A program made the translations under genes and the position numbers. 64,000 bases of DNA from Cinnamomum chago (lineage: Eukaryota > Streptophyta > Magnoliopsida > Laurales > Lauraceae). The notes under the pieces were generated by a model. The model saw nothing but the letters and a program-made list of their open reading frames with translations, made no database searches and had not been told where the DNA came from. Below, in pieces: positions 34,578 through 47,211 of the stretch. Positions within the stretch are counted from its first letter, which is position 1. The number at the start of each line of letters is the position of its first letter. The DNA is taken from positions 29,934,501-29,998,500 of the forward strand of contig CP142452.1 in the NCBI GenBank assembly GCA_038049695.1, read 5' to 3'.

Positions 34578-34651
34578 GAAGAACAGTGTTTAGGGGTAGG
34601 CCTCTCCTTGATGATGACCCTTCCAAACACAAATACAAAGCAGCGGAATGG

Positions 34652-37600
34652 AGGTTTAAGCTAACGTTCTAACTTTTAAACCTACGTTTCAATTGTACGG
34701 ACCATCCGGAATTTACAATCTCGATCCGTCATTTCCTACAAGTCATGAATGACTACGGACCCGTGCCCGTCAAATTTCACAGGCAGCGGACCCCGTTTGC
34801 TCATTAAGGGCCCCCGGAAGCTCGTTTTCTAGATTTAAAGCTTACGTTCTAACTTAAACCTATGTTTCAACCGTACGGGCAATCCGGTAATCGAATTCTC
34901 GTTCTGTCAGTTCCTGCAAGTCGTGAATGACTAGGAGCCCGTGCCCGTCAAGTCTCCCAAGAAACGGAGCCCGTTTGCTTATTTTGGGCGCCCGGACTTT
35001 CGTTTTCTATGTTTTAAGCTAACGTTCTAACTTAAACTTACGTTTCGACTGTACGTGCAATCCGGGATTCGAAATCTCGTTCCTTCAATTCCTGTAAGTC
35101 ATGAATGACTAGGGGCCCGTGCCTGGCAAGTTTCTAGGGAAATGGAGCCCGTTTTCTCATTTTGGGCGCTCGGAGGCTCGTTTTCTAGGTTTTAAGCTAA
35201 CGTTCTAACCTAAACATAGCTTCCAGCTGTGCGGGCAATCCGGGATTCGGAATCTCGTTCCGTCAGTTCCTGTGAGCCATGAAAGACTATGGTCCCATTC
35301 CCGTCAAGTTTCGAGGGCAACGGAGCCCGTTTTCTCATTTTGGGCGCTCGGAGGCTCATTTTTTAGGTTTTAAGATAATGTTCTAACCTAAAACTACGTT
35401 TCAACTGTACGGGCAATCCGGGATTTAGAATCTCGTTCTGTCAGTTCTTACAAGTCCTGAATGAGTAGGGGCCCGTGGCCGTCAAGTTTCACGGGCAACG
35501 GACCCTGTCTGCTGATTTTGTGCGCCCGGAGGCTCGTTTTCTAGGTTTTAAGCTAACGTTCTAACTTAAATCTACGTTCTAACTGTACGGCAATCCGGGA
35601 CTCGTAATCTCGTTCCGTCAGTTCCTGCAAGTCATGAATGACAAGAGGCCCGTCTCGTCAAGTTTCAGGGGCAACGGAGCCCGTTTGCTCATTTTGGGCA
35701 TATGGAGGCTTGTTTTCTAGGTTTTCAGTTAACGATCTAACTTAAACCTACGTTTCATATGTACGGAAAATCCGGGATTCGGAACCTCATTCCGTCAGTT
35801 CTTGCAAGTCATGAATGACTAGGTGTCCGTGCCCGTAAAGTTTCACGGGCAACGGAGCCAGTTAGCTCATTTTGGGCGCTTGGGGGCTTATTTTCTAGAT
35901 TTAAGCTAGCGTTCTAACTTAGACCTACGTTTCAACTGTACGGACCATCCGGAATTCAGAATCTCGATCCGTCAGTTCCAACAAGTCATGAATGACTACG
36001 GACCCGTGCCCGTCAAGTTTCACGGGCAACGGAACCCGTTTGCTCATTAAGGGGTCTCGGAGGCTCGTTTTCTATATTTAAAGCAAACGTTCTAACTTAA
36101 ACCTACGTTTCAACCGTACGGGCAATCCGGTAATCGAATTCTCGTTCTGTCAGTTCCTATAAGTCGTGAATGACTAGGAGCCGGTGCCCGTCAAGTTTCC
36201 CAGGCAACGGATTCCGTTTGCTTATTTTGGGCGCCCGGACTTTCGTTTTCTATGTTTTAAGCTAACGTTCTAACTTAAACTTACGTTTCGACTGTACGTG
36301 CAATCCGGGATTCGGAATCTCGTTCCGTCAATTCCTGTAAGTCATGAATGACTAGGGGCCCGTGCCCGGCAAGTTTCTAGGGCAATGAAGCCCGTTTTCT
36401 CATTTTGGGCGCTCGGAGGCTCGTTTTCGAGGTTTTAAGCTAACGTTCTAACCTAAACCTAGTTTCCAACTGTGCGGGCAATCCGGGATTCGGAATCTCA
36501 TTCCGTTAGCTCCTGTAAGCCATGAATGACTAGGGTCCCGTGCCCGTCAAGTTTCACGGTCAACAGATCCCGTTTGGTCATTTTGTGCCCCCGGAGTCTC
36601 GTTTTCTAGGTTTTAAACTAACGTTTTAACTTCAACCAACGTTCCAACTGTACGGGCAATTCGGGATTCGGAATCTCGTTCCGTCAATTCCTGTAAGTCA
36701 TGTAGGACTAGGGGCCCGTGCCCGTCAAGTTTCGAGCGCAACGGAGCTCGTTTTCCCATTTTGGGCGCTCGGAGTCTCGTTTTCTAGGTTTTAAGCTAAT
36801 GTTCTTACCTAAACCTCCGTTTCAACTGTACGGGCAATCCGAGATTTAGAAACTCGTTCTGTCAGTTCTTACAAGTCATGAATGAGTAGGGGCCCGTGGC
36901 CGTCAAGTTTCACGGGCAACGGACCCCGTATGCTGATTTTGTGCGCCCGGATGCTCGTTTTTTAGGTTTTAAGCTAACGTTCTAACTTAAATCTACGTTC
37001 TAACTGTACGGGCAATCCGGGACTCGTAATCTCGTTCTGTCAGTTCCTACAAGTCATGAATGACTAGAGGCCCGTTTCGTCAAGTTTCAGGGGCAACGGA
37101 GCCCGTTTGCTCATTTTGGGCACATGGAGGCTTGTTTTCTAGGTTTTGAGTTAACGATCTAACTTAAACCTACGTTTCATATGTACGGAAAATCCTGGAT
37201 TCGGAACCTCGTTCCGTCAGTTCTTGCAAGTCATGAATGACTAGGTGTCCGTGCCCGTAAAGTTTCACGGGCAACTGAGCCAGTTAGCTCATTTTGGGCG
37301 CTTGGAGGCTTACTTTCTAGATTTAAGCTAACGTTCTAACTTAGACCTACGTTTCAACTGTACGGACCATCCGGAATTCAGAATCTCGATCCGTCAGTTC
37401 CAGCAAGTCATGAATAACTACGGACCCGTGCCCGTCAAATTTCACGGGCAACAGACCCCGTTTGCTCATTAAGGGGCCCCGGAGGCTCGTTTTCTAGATT
37501 TAAAGCAAACGTTCTAACTTAAACCTACGTTTCAACCGTACGGGCAATCCGGCAATCGAATTCTCGTTCTGTCAGTTCCTACAAGTCGTGAATGACTAGG

Positions 37601-38757
37601 AGCCCGTGCCCGTCAAGTCTCCCAGGCAACGGAGCCCGTTTGCTTATTTTGGGCGCCCGGACTTTCGTTTTCTATGTTTTAAGCTAACATTCTAACTTAA
37701 ACTTACGTTTCGACTGTACGTGCAATCCGGGATTCGGAATCTCGTTTCGTCAATTCCTGTAAGTCATGAATGACTAGGGGCCCGTGCCCGGCACGTTTCT
37801 AGGGCAATGAAGCCCGGTTTCTCATTTTGGGCGCTCGGAGGCTCGTTTTCTAGGTTTTAAGCTAACGTTCTAACCTAAACCTAGCTTCCAACTGTGCGGG
37901 CAATCCGGGATTCGGAATCCCGTTCCGTCAGTTCCAGTAAGCCATGAATGACAAGGGTCCTGTGCCCGTCAGGTTTCACGGTCAACAGATCCCGTTAGGT
38001 CATTTTGTGCCCCCGGAGGATCGTTTTCTAGGTTTTAAGCTAACGTTTTAACTTCAACCAACGAGTCAACTGTACGGGCAATCCGGGATTCAGAATCTCG
38101 TTCCGTCAATTCTTGTAAGTCATGAATGACTAGGGGCCCGTGCCCGGCAAGTTTCTAGGGCAAATAAGCCCGTTTTCTCATTTTGGGCGCTCGGAGGCTC
38201 GTTTTCTAGGTTTTAAAGCTAATGTTCTTACCTAAACCTACGTTTCAACTGTACGGCAATCCGGGATTTAGAATCTCCTTCTGTCAGTTCTTACTAGTCC
38301 TGAATGAGTAGGGGCCCGTGGCCGTCAAGTTTCACGGGCAACGGACCCCGTCTGCTGATTTTGTGCGACCGTAGGCTCGTTTTCTAGGTTTTAAGCTAAC
38401 GTTCTAACTTAAATCTACGTTCTAACTGTACGGGCAATCCGGGACTCGTAATCTCGTTCCGTCAGTTCCTGCAAGTCATGAATGACTAGAGGCCCGTCTC
38501 GTCAAGTTTCAGGGGCAACGGAGCCCGTTTGCTCATTTTGGGCACATGGAGGCTTGTTTTCTAGGTTTTAAGTTAACGATCTAACTTAAACCTACGTTTC
38601 ATACGTACGGAAAATCTAGGATTCGGAACCTCATTCCGTCAGTTTTTCCATGTCATGAATGACTAGGTGTCCGTGCCCGTAAAGTTTCACGGGCAACGGA
38701 GCCAGTTAGCTCATTTTGGGCGCTTGTAGGCTTATTTTCTAGGTTTAAGCTAACGTT
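34652..38757 (+). repeat. Satellite stretch between LINE-A copies 2 and 3 (23 monomers)
   Basis: Same monomer order as 26251-30350 but without the 6-bp deletion (taacctaaacctag is intact near 36450). Private changes include gacaagagg near 35640, ccggtgcccg near 36181 and gcaactgagcc near 37271. No gene is present. Confidence 0.92.
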
Positions 38758-38921
38758 TTTTTTTTAATGGTAAGTATGCTCTTTTATTTCTTAAAGAATA
38801 ATTTACAGAAAAGGAAGTCTCCCATATGGAAGAAGCTTCCAAAGGGGCATACCCCTCTATTTACATAAAGAAAGAAAAATAGTCTAAATAAATCAATGGA
38901 ATAAAGAAAAAAATTCCATAA

Positions 38922-40682
38922 TTAATCATTATCCTCCAGATTTTGCCTATATAAATATATAAGTGCATTCTGATTTCCAAGTGGATTACTTGAATTTCTA
39001 CATAACACCTTGCTGAAGCGAACAGATTGTGGATTTAGAGTCACCAACTGAAGTTCCTCATATTTTTGAACATGAGCATGTAATCTTCTTGCTTGGAAAC
39101 GCATTTTCCAATCTGAATTTTGGGGATTACGAAGAATTTGATGAAGATTTGAATCAGCCTCAATAGTAATGCATGTGATAGTTTCCGGGATAACCTGTAA
39201 AATTTGATACACAGCCAAAAAGTAATCCACATCCTGAGTAATATGAGAAGCCACTGGCTGATGCACATCACTCCACAGAATTCCTATCACTTGATTATTG
39301 GTTGGGTAGATGGATACCCTCCATCCCTGAATCATAGTGACCTTCGGTTTGGGCCCATTTCCTGCATTAAGAGGAGGGATATTCCAATGATGGGCAATGT
39401 CATTTGGTAAGGAGACACCAAGATATATAAGCCTGCTGCCCACAATTTGAATAATTTTCTGCAAAACAGCCTTACTTGAAAGTGTTTTACTTCTGAAAAT
39501 CCGTCCATTTCTTTCAGCCCATATATGCCAGATGAAAGCATTGAAGATGAGTTTCCCAAGAATTTGAAGTCCTTTCTCTTGCTGGTCTAAAGGAAGGATG
39601 ATTGAATCCAATAGTGCAAACTGATCTGTACAACTGATTGACTCCAAGTTCAGCTTTGCTAATAGGGATTTCCACACTTCTTGAGAATAAGGGCATTGAG
39701 TCATCAAATGAGTAGCTGTCTCCCAAGTGCAATTACAAAGAACGCAGCAGGAATCACATGCAACATTGCGCTGGAGGAGAAAATCTTTTGTTTTTAGCCT
39801 TCCCCGAAGCAACATCCAAGCACAAATAGAATGTTTCTTAATGCATCCTGTGAACCAAATCACTGTAGGCCAAGAAAGGTTTCCATCCCAGCTCCTACTA
39901 ATCAGATTATAAGCAGATTTAAGGGTGAATTTCCCATTGGCTTCTGGAGTCCACACAAGTTCATCATTGAAGTTAGGCCATGGATCAATCTCAATTGGAA
40001 TAGATTGGAAGATGTCTATCAAAGAGTTTGATGTGGGCGTTGGAAACCTCCATCCATCCTCTTGAATAAATTGATGAAGCTTTAAATCTGATCCCATGCC
40101 TAAATCATATATAGCTCTCTCTCCATAACAATCTTTAAGACGCCCTCCATTAAGCCAAGGGTCGGTCCAAAATTGTATATGATGCCCATTGCCCACTAAG
40201 AATTTTATATGAGGTAAAACTATTGGTCTGAGCATTAGAATGGTTTTCCAACCCCAAGAGGCTTTGTTTGGAATTGAAATGTCCCAAAAAGGTGTTCCTC
40301 TCAAGTACCTTGCATTTATCCATAAGTTCCAGCAAGTTTTTTTGTTGCTAACCACATTCCACAGTTGCCTTAAGATAGCTGCCTTGGCTGCCCCATGCAC
40401 CGATCTAATACCCAGACCCCCTGTAGAAATTGGCTGACATATAGTGTCCCAAGCTATGGGATGGATGTAGTGAGTAGTCCAGCAATTCCAGAAAAAGTCC
40501 CTGATCTGACTATCCAGAGCTTGCAAAGTAGCTTGAGGAAGCAAAAAAACAGTTGCCCAGAAGAGATGGAAGGAAGAAAGAGTGGACTTGATGAGTTCAA
40601 ACTCTACCTGCATAAGATAGGACTTTTGCTTTCCACCCTGATAGACGCTGCTGAACTTTTGCCAATAGGGGTTGACAGTCAT
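38922..40682 (-). pseudogene. LINE-A copy 3 ORF2, C-terminal part
   Basis: A 586-codon frame with the zf-RVT region, CX2CX8HX4C knuckle and RNase H-like tail of copies 1 and 2. It has Q19 and Q408 like copy 1, and G91, N119, P131 and N585 like copy 2, so it is intermediate and probably nearest the ancestral state. Confidence 0.88.
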
Positions 40683-42984
40683 TGAAATTCAACTTCTTGG
40701 AAGACAAGGGAACACCAAGGTATTTGATTGGAAGATTAGCCTTTGTGACATTAAGAAGAGAAGATATTGCAAGCTGAGCATCCTCCCCACAATTAGCAAA
40801 GAAAATTGAACTTTTTGTCCAGTTGACTCCTAGCCCTGTGAAATCTTTAAACTGATCAAGGAAATGCTTGAGATGCGCTGCTGCCCCTAGTGAAGCCTTA
40901 CTGAAAACAATCAGGTCATCAGCAAACATAATATGAGATATAATGATATCACTCTTCCTAAAAGGAGATGGGATCAAACCAGAATCAGCATATTTATCCA
41001 TCATAAGAGAGAAAAACTCCATAACTATAGCAAAGAGAAAAGGAGATAGCGGGCAGCCCTGCCTCAACCCTCTTGTGCTCTTAAAGAACCCCTCAGCACT
41101 CCCATTGACCAGCACTGAAAATTGCGCATCTGTTACACATTCCATAAGTAACCGGATAATATGCTCCGGAAATTTCAAGCATTTTAAAGCTGCCTCAAGA
41201 AACTCCCATCTGACACTATCATAGGCCTTAGCAAGATCAATCTTTATACTCATTCTGGAAACACCTTGATTTAGATGGAAATTATGCAGAAGGTCTTGCG
41301 CAAGCAGGATGTTATCCGATATACTTCTTCCTGGAATAAAAGCTGATTGCATTGGTCCCACAATTTTGGAGATAATTGTTTTCAATCTATTTACCAGAAT
41401 TCTACTGATAATTTTATACAATTCATTTGTGAGAGCAATGGGCCTAAATTTATCAGGAGAACAAGCATTCGCAGTTTTAGGTACCAGCACAATAAAGGTA
41501 CTCTTCAGCTGCCTCAGCATAGATCCATGTTGAAAGAAATTCATGATACCATCACACACATCTTTCCCTATTATTGGCCAACAAACTTTAAAGAAATGTG
41601 CATTAAATCCATCCGGCCCTGGAGCTTTATCTGGATTTGCACTCTTTATAGCTTCTTCAATTTCACCTTGAGTAACTGGCTGCAGCAACCCAAGACTATC
41701 TTCCTCAGTAACATGACCAGCTGGATTTACATGACTAAGATCAGGGAGGAAACTATCAATCTCTGGAGCCAATATTTCTTGAAAATGAGATACAAAGGTG
41801 GCAGCAATACCTGGATGGTCAGTGTAAAGGGTACCTTCCATATCAAAGATTTTTGATATGTAAGACTGACTTTGTCTAGTTCGCATAAGGCGATAGAAAT
41901 ATTTGGTGTTACTATCCCCCAAATTAACAGCCAGGTCTCTAGATCTCTGCTTGTACATACTTTCTTCAACCTTTAGGAGGTGATCCAAGTGATATCTTGC
42001 TGCACGCTCCTGCTCCTGAATGGCAATATTATCTGGATCTTCCAAACCCTTTGTTTGAAGATTGTCTAAGTCAGCATGTGCTTCAGTCAGCTGTGTAGTG
42101 ATTGATGGTTGACTTTTCCTCCATTCAATTAGATGTTTTTTTACCATCCCAAGCTTCTTTATCACCTTGTAGAGGGGCAGCCCATATATCTCAGTATTCC
42201 ATGCCTCAGTGACAGTTTGAAAGAACCCAGGCAGTTTTGCCCAGTAATTATAATACCTGAATGGTGCTTTCACATGATGCTTTTCATAGGGGGAAAGAAG
42301 AATTGGAGCATGATCTGATATACTTGGCAGTAGGATATCTCCTTTGAGTAAGTTGCTCTGAAAAAATTCTGCATTCACCAGCACTCTATCTAGTTTACTT
42401 TCAATTCTGGAGGCACCAATGCTTGAATTTGACCAAGTAAAGGAAGACCCATTTAACTGTAAATCCATCAGCCCTGATTCTTGAATACAATCATTAAAAT
42501 CAATAAGACCATTAGCTCTTGGAGTAGCTCCCCCTGATTTCTCATGAGCCCAGCGAATTGTGTTAAAATCACCTGCCACAATCCATGGAAGCTTGATACT
42601 CTTGGAATGCTGTATAATAGTATTCCATAAATCCTTCCTTTGGATATAGTTGTTAAAACCATAACAAGCAGAGAAAAGAAAAACCAGATTACCATACTGT
42701 ATTTCACAATGAATACATTGGGCAGTTGTAGAAGACGTTGTAACTTGGACAATTTTGGGATTCCAAAGCATCCAAATCCGAGCAGAAGACCCCTCTGTCA
42801 TATTTGATGATTCCATCCATCCATTTGGTACCACTGAGCTTGCAACAGAATGGTAAGAAGCTTGTTTAACTCTAGTTTCCAATAAGATAACCAAATCAAG
42901 TTTCAAAAGCTGAATTTTTGATCTGATTTCTGCTTGCATTGAAGGCCTATTCAGACCTCTCACATTCCATATCAGAATTGTCAT
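40597..42984 (-). pseudogene. LINE-A copy 3 ORF2, N-terminal part (EN + RT)
   Basis: A 795-codon frame with intact endonuclease (N7, E36, GDFN, SDH) and reverse transcriptase (D583, FADD) motifs. It differs from copy 1 only at residue 88 (A instead of T) and from copy 2 only at 786. The same one-base frameshift at the same site ends it. Confidence 0.92.
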
Positions 42985-43058
42985 GAAGAACAGTGTTTAG
43001 GGGTAGGCCTCTCCTTGATGATGACCCTTCCAAACACAAATACAAAGCAGCGGAATGG

Positions 43059-46000
43059 AGGTTTAAGCTAACGTTCTAACTTTTAAACCTACGTTTCAAT
43101 TGTACGGACCATCCGGAATTTACAATCTCGATCCGTCATTTCCTACAAGTCATGAATGACTACGGACCCGTGCCCGTCAAATTTCACAGGCAGCGGACCC
43201 CGTTTGCTCATTAAGGGGCCCCGGAAGCTCGTTTTCTAGATTTAAAGCTTACGTTCTAACTTAAACCTATGTTTCAACCGTACGGGCAATCCGGTAATCG
43301 AATTCTCGTTCTGTCAGTTCCTGCAAGTCGTGAATGACTAGGAGCCCGTGCCCGTCAAGTCTCCCAAGAAACGGAGCCCGTTTGCTTATTTTGGGCGCCC
43401 GGACTTTCGTTTTCTATGTTTTAAGCTAACGTTCTAACTTAAACTTACGTTTCGACTGTACGTGCAATCCGGGATTCGAAATCTCGTTCCTTCAATTCCT
43501 GTAAGTCATGAATGACTAGGGGCCCGTGCTTGGCAAGTTTCTAGGGAAATGGAGCCCGTTTTCTCATTTTGGGCGCTCGGAGGCTCGTTTTCTAGGTTTT
43601 AAGCTAACGTTCTAACCTAAACATAGCTTCCAGCTGTGCGGGCAATCTGGGATTCGGAATCTCGTTCCGTCAGTTCCTGTGAGCCATGAAAGACTATGGT
43701 CCCATTCCCGTCAAGTTTCGAGGGCAACGGAGCCCGTTTTCTCATTTTGGGCGCTCGGAGGCTCATTTTTTAGGTTTTAAGATAATGTTCTAACCTAAAA
43801 CTACGTTTCAACTGTACGGGCAATCCGGGATTTAGAATCTCGTTCTGTCAGTTCTTACAAGTCCTGAATGAGTAGGGGCCCGTGGCCGTCAAGTTTCACG
43901 GGCAACGGACCCTGTCTGCTGATTTTGTGCGCCCGGAGGCTCGTTTTCTAGGTTTTAAGCTAACGTTCTAACTTAAATCTACGTTCTAACTGTACGGCAA
44001 TCCGGGACTCGTAATCTCGTTCCGTCAGTTCCTGCAAGTCATGAATGACTAGAGGCCCGTCTCGTCAAGTTTCAGGGGCAACGGAGCCCGTTTGCTCATT
44101 TTGGGCATATGGAGGCTTGTTTTCTAGGTTTTCAGTTAACGATCTAACTTAAACCTACGTTTCATATGTACGGAAAATCCGGGATTCGGAACCTCATTCC
44201 GTCAGTTCTTGCAAGTCATGAATGACTAGGTGTCCGTGCCCGTAAAGTTTTACGGGCAACGGAGCCAGTTAGCTCATTTTGGGCGCTTGGGGGCTTATTT
44301 TCTAGATTTAAGCTAGCGTTCTAACTTAGACCTACGTTTCAACTGTACGGACCATCCGGAATTCAGAATCTCGATCCGTCAGTTCCAACAAGTCATGAAT
44401 GACTACGGACCCGTGCCCGTCAAGTTTCACGGGCAACGGAACCCGTTTGCTCATTAAGGGGTCTCGGAGGCTCGTTTTCTAGATTTAAAGCAAACGTTCT
44501 AACTTAAACCTACGTTTCAACCGTACGGGCAATCCGGTAATCGAATTCTCGTTCTGTCAGTTCCTATAAGTCGTGAATGACTAGGAGCCCGTGCCCGTCA
44601 AGTTTCCCAGGCAACGGATCCCGTTTGCTTATTTTGGGCGCCCGGACTTTCGTTTTCTATGTTTTAAGCTAACGTTCTAACTTAAACTTACGTTTCGACT
44701 GTACGTGCAATCCGGGATTCGGAATCTCGTTCCGTCAATTCCTGTAAGTCATGAATGACTAGGGGCCCGTGCCCGGCAAGTTTCTAGGGCAATGAAGCCC
44801 GTTTTCTCATTTTGGGCGCTCGGAGGCTCGTTTTCGAGGTTTTAAGCTAACGTTCTAACCTAGTTTCCAACTGTGCGGGCAATCCGGGATTCGGAATCTC
44901 ATTCCGTTAGCTCCTGTAAGCCATGAATGACTAGGGTCCCGTGCCCGTCAAGTTTCACGGCCAACAGATCCCGTTTGGTCATTTTGTGCCCCCGGAGTCT
45001 CGTTTTCTAGGTTTTAAACTAACGTTTTAACTTCAACCAACGTTCCAACTGTACGGGCAATTCGGGATTCGGAATCTCGTTCCGTCAATTCCTGTAAGTC
45101 ATGTAGGACTAGGGGCCCGTGCCCGTCAAGTTTCGAGCGCAACGGAGCTCGTTTTCCCATTTTGGGCGCTCGGAGTCTCGTTTTCTAGGTTTTAAGCTAA
45201 TGTTCTTACCTAAACCTCCGTTTCAACTGTACGGGCAATCCGAGATTTAGAAACTCGTTCTGTCAGTTCTTACAAGTCATGAATGAGTAGGGGCCCGTGG
45301 CCGTCAAGTTTCACGGGCAACGGACCCGTATGCTGATTTTGTGCGCCCGGATGCTCGTTTTTTAGGTTTTAAGGTAACGTTCTAACTTAAATCTACGTTC
45401 TAACTGTACGGGCAATCCGGGACTCGTAATCTCGTTCTGTCAGTTCCTACAAGTCATGAATGACTAGAGGCCCGTTTCGTCAAGTTTCAGGGGCAACGGA
45501 GCCCGTTTGCTCATTTTGGGCACATGGAGGCTTGTTTTCTAGGTTTTGAGTTAACGATCTAACTTAAACCTACGTTTCATATGTACGGAAAATCCTGGAT
45601 TCGGAACCTCGTTCCGTCAGTTCTTGCAAGTCATGAATGACTAGGTGTCCGTGCCCGTAAAGTTTCACGGGCAACGGAGCCAGTTAGCTCATTTTGGGCG
45701 CTTGGAGGCTTACTTTCTAGATTTAAGCTAACGTTCTAACTTAGACCTACGTTTCAACTGTACGGACCATCCGGAATTCAGAATCTCGATCCGTCAGTTC
45801 CAGCAAGTCATGAATAACTACGGACCCGTGCCCGTCAAATTTCACGGGCAACAGACCCCGTTTGCTCATTAAGGGGCCCCGGAGGCTCGTTTTCTAGATT
45901 TAAAGCAAACGTTCTAACTTAAACCTACGTTTCAACCGTACGTGCAATCCGGCAATCGAATTCTCGTTCTGTCAGTTCCTACAAGTCGTGAATGACTAGG

Positions 46001-47157
46001 AGCCCGTGCCCGTCAAGTCTCCCAGGCAACGGAGCCCGTTTGCTTATTTTGGGCGCCCGGACTTTCGTTTTCTATGTTTTAAGCTAACATTCTAACTTAA
46101 ACTTACGTTTCGACTGTACGTGCAATCCGGGATTCGGAATCTCGTTTCGTCAATTCCTGTAAGTCATGAATGACTAGGGGCCCGTGCCCGGCACGTTTCT
46201 AGGGCAATGAAGCCCGGTTTCTCATTTTGGGCGCTCGGATGCTCGTTTTCTAGGTTTTAAGCTAACGTTCTAACCTAAACCTAGCTTCCAACTGTGCGGG
46301 CAATCCGGGATTCGGAATCCCGTTCCGTCAGTTCCAGTAAGCCATGAATGACAAGGGTCCTGTGCCCGTCAGGTTTCACGGTCAACAGATCCCGTTAGGT
46401 CATTTTGTGCCCCCGGAGGATCGTTTTCTAGGTTTTAAGCTAACGTTTTAACTTCAACCAACGAGTCAACTGTACAGGCAATCCGGGATTCGGAATCTCG
46501 TTCCGTCAATTCTTGTAAGTCATGAATGACTAGGGGCCCGTGCCCGGCAAGTTTCTAGGGCAAATAAGCCCGTTTTCTCATTTTGGGCGCTCGGAGGCTC
46601 GTTTTCTAGGTTTTAAAGCTAATGTTCTTACCTAAACCTACGTTTCAACTGTACGGCAATCCGGGATTTAGAATCTCGTTCTGTCAGTTCTTACTAGTCC
46701 TGAATGAGTAGGGGCCCGTGGCCGTCAAGTTTCACGGGCAACGGACCCCGTCTGCTGATTTTGTGCGACCGTAGGCTCGTTTTCTAGGTTTTAAGCTAAC
46801 GTTCTAACTTAAATCTACGTTCTAACTGTACGGGCAATCCGGGACTCGTAATCTCGTTCCGTCAGTTCCTGCAAGTCATGAATGACTAGAGGCCCGTCTC
46901 GTCAAGTTTCAGGGGCAACGGAGCCCGTTTGCTCATTTTGGGCACATGGAGGCTTGTTTTCTAGGTTTTAAGTTAACGATCTAACTTAAACCTACGTTTC
47001 ATACGTACGGAAAATCTAGGATTCGGAACCTCATTCCGTCAGTTTTTGCATGTCATGAATGACTAGGTGTCCGTGCCCGTAAAGTTTCACGGGCAACGGA
47101 GCCAGTTAGCTCATTTTGGGCGCTTGTAGGCTTATTTTCTAGGTTTAAGCTAACGTT
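43059..47157 (+). repeat. Satellite stretch between LINE-A copy 3 and the broken fourth copy (23 monomers)
   Basis: Same 7+8+8 monomer order. It has the 6-bp deletion seen after copy 1 (44855-44864) together with a 1-bp loss near 45325. Several bases look ancestral compared with the other stretches. It ends at the fourth left target-site duplication, 47141-47157. No gene is present. Confidence 0.92.
47141..47157 (+). repeat. Unpaired LINE-A target-site duplication, fourth copy
   Basis: The left target-site duplication is present before the T-run. The matching right one is missing because the rest of the LINE and its right flank were lost. Confidence 0.85.
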
Positions 47158-47211
47158 TTTTTTTTAATGGTAAGTATGCTCTTTTATTTCTTAAAGAATA
47201 ATTTACAGAAA
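47158..47211 (-). mobile_element. LINE-A copy 4, 3' tip only (54 bp)
   Basis: Identical to the first 54 bases of the other copies: the T-run, the AATAAA signal (47183-47188) and the tttacagaaa segment. The sequence then departs abruptly at 47212, before the twin hairpin. Confidence 0.92.

Larger units (their letters stand above)
30351..34651 (-). mobile_element. LINE-A copy 2 (4301 bp)
   Basis: Same length, same T-run, same 17-bp target-site duplications (30334-30350 and 34652-34668) and same 5' truncation point as copy 1. It is therefore a tandem duplicate of the same insertion and not a new transposition. AATAAA lies at 30376-30381 and the twin hairpin at about 30420-30449. Only scattered single-base differences from copies 1 and 3 were noticed. 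Confidence 0.95.
30334..38740. repeat. 8.41-kb compound HOR unit 2 (LINE-A + 23-mer satellite)
   Basis: Second complete tandem copy, period 8407 bp. The LINE junctions are the same as in unit 1. It carries private substitutions (for example at 31051 and 32221), so it is a real separate copy rather than the same sequence read twice. Confidence 0.9.
38758..43058 (-). mobile_element. LINE-A copy 3 (4301 bp)
   Basis: Third full copy with identical boundaries; target-site duplications at 38741-38757 and 43059-43075. AATAAA lies at 38783-38788 and the second 3'-UTR hairpin at 38843-38856. It has the fewest private changes of the three, so it is closest to the amplified founder among those visible. 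Confidence 0.95.
38741..47140. repeat. 8.40-kb compound HOR unit 3 (LINE-A + 23-mer satellite)
   Basis: Third complete tandem copy, period 8400 bp. Its LINE is closest to the LINE of unit 2. Its satellite keeps several variants that look ancestral, such as ctagattt near 44480 and cggatcccg near 44615, whereas units 1 and 2 and the LINE-free 23-mer have ctatattt and cggattccg. Confidence 0.9.

Noticed and set aside
21933..47211. Assembly artefact as explanation for the three 8.4-kb units
   Set aside because: The units have private substitutions and indels (8401, 8407 and 8400 bp) and a different fourth junction, so they are not the same read set repeated. Long-read confirmation would still be useful.
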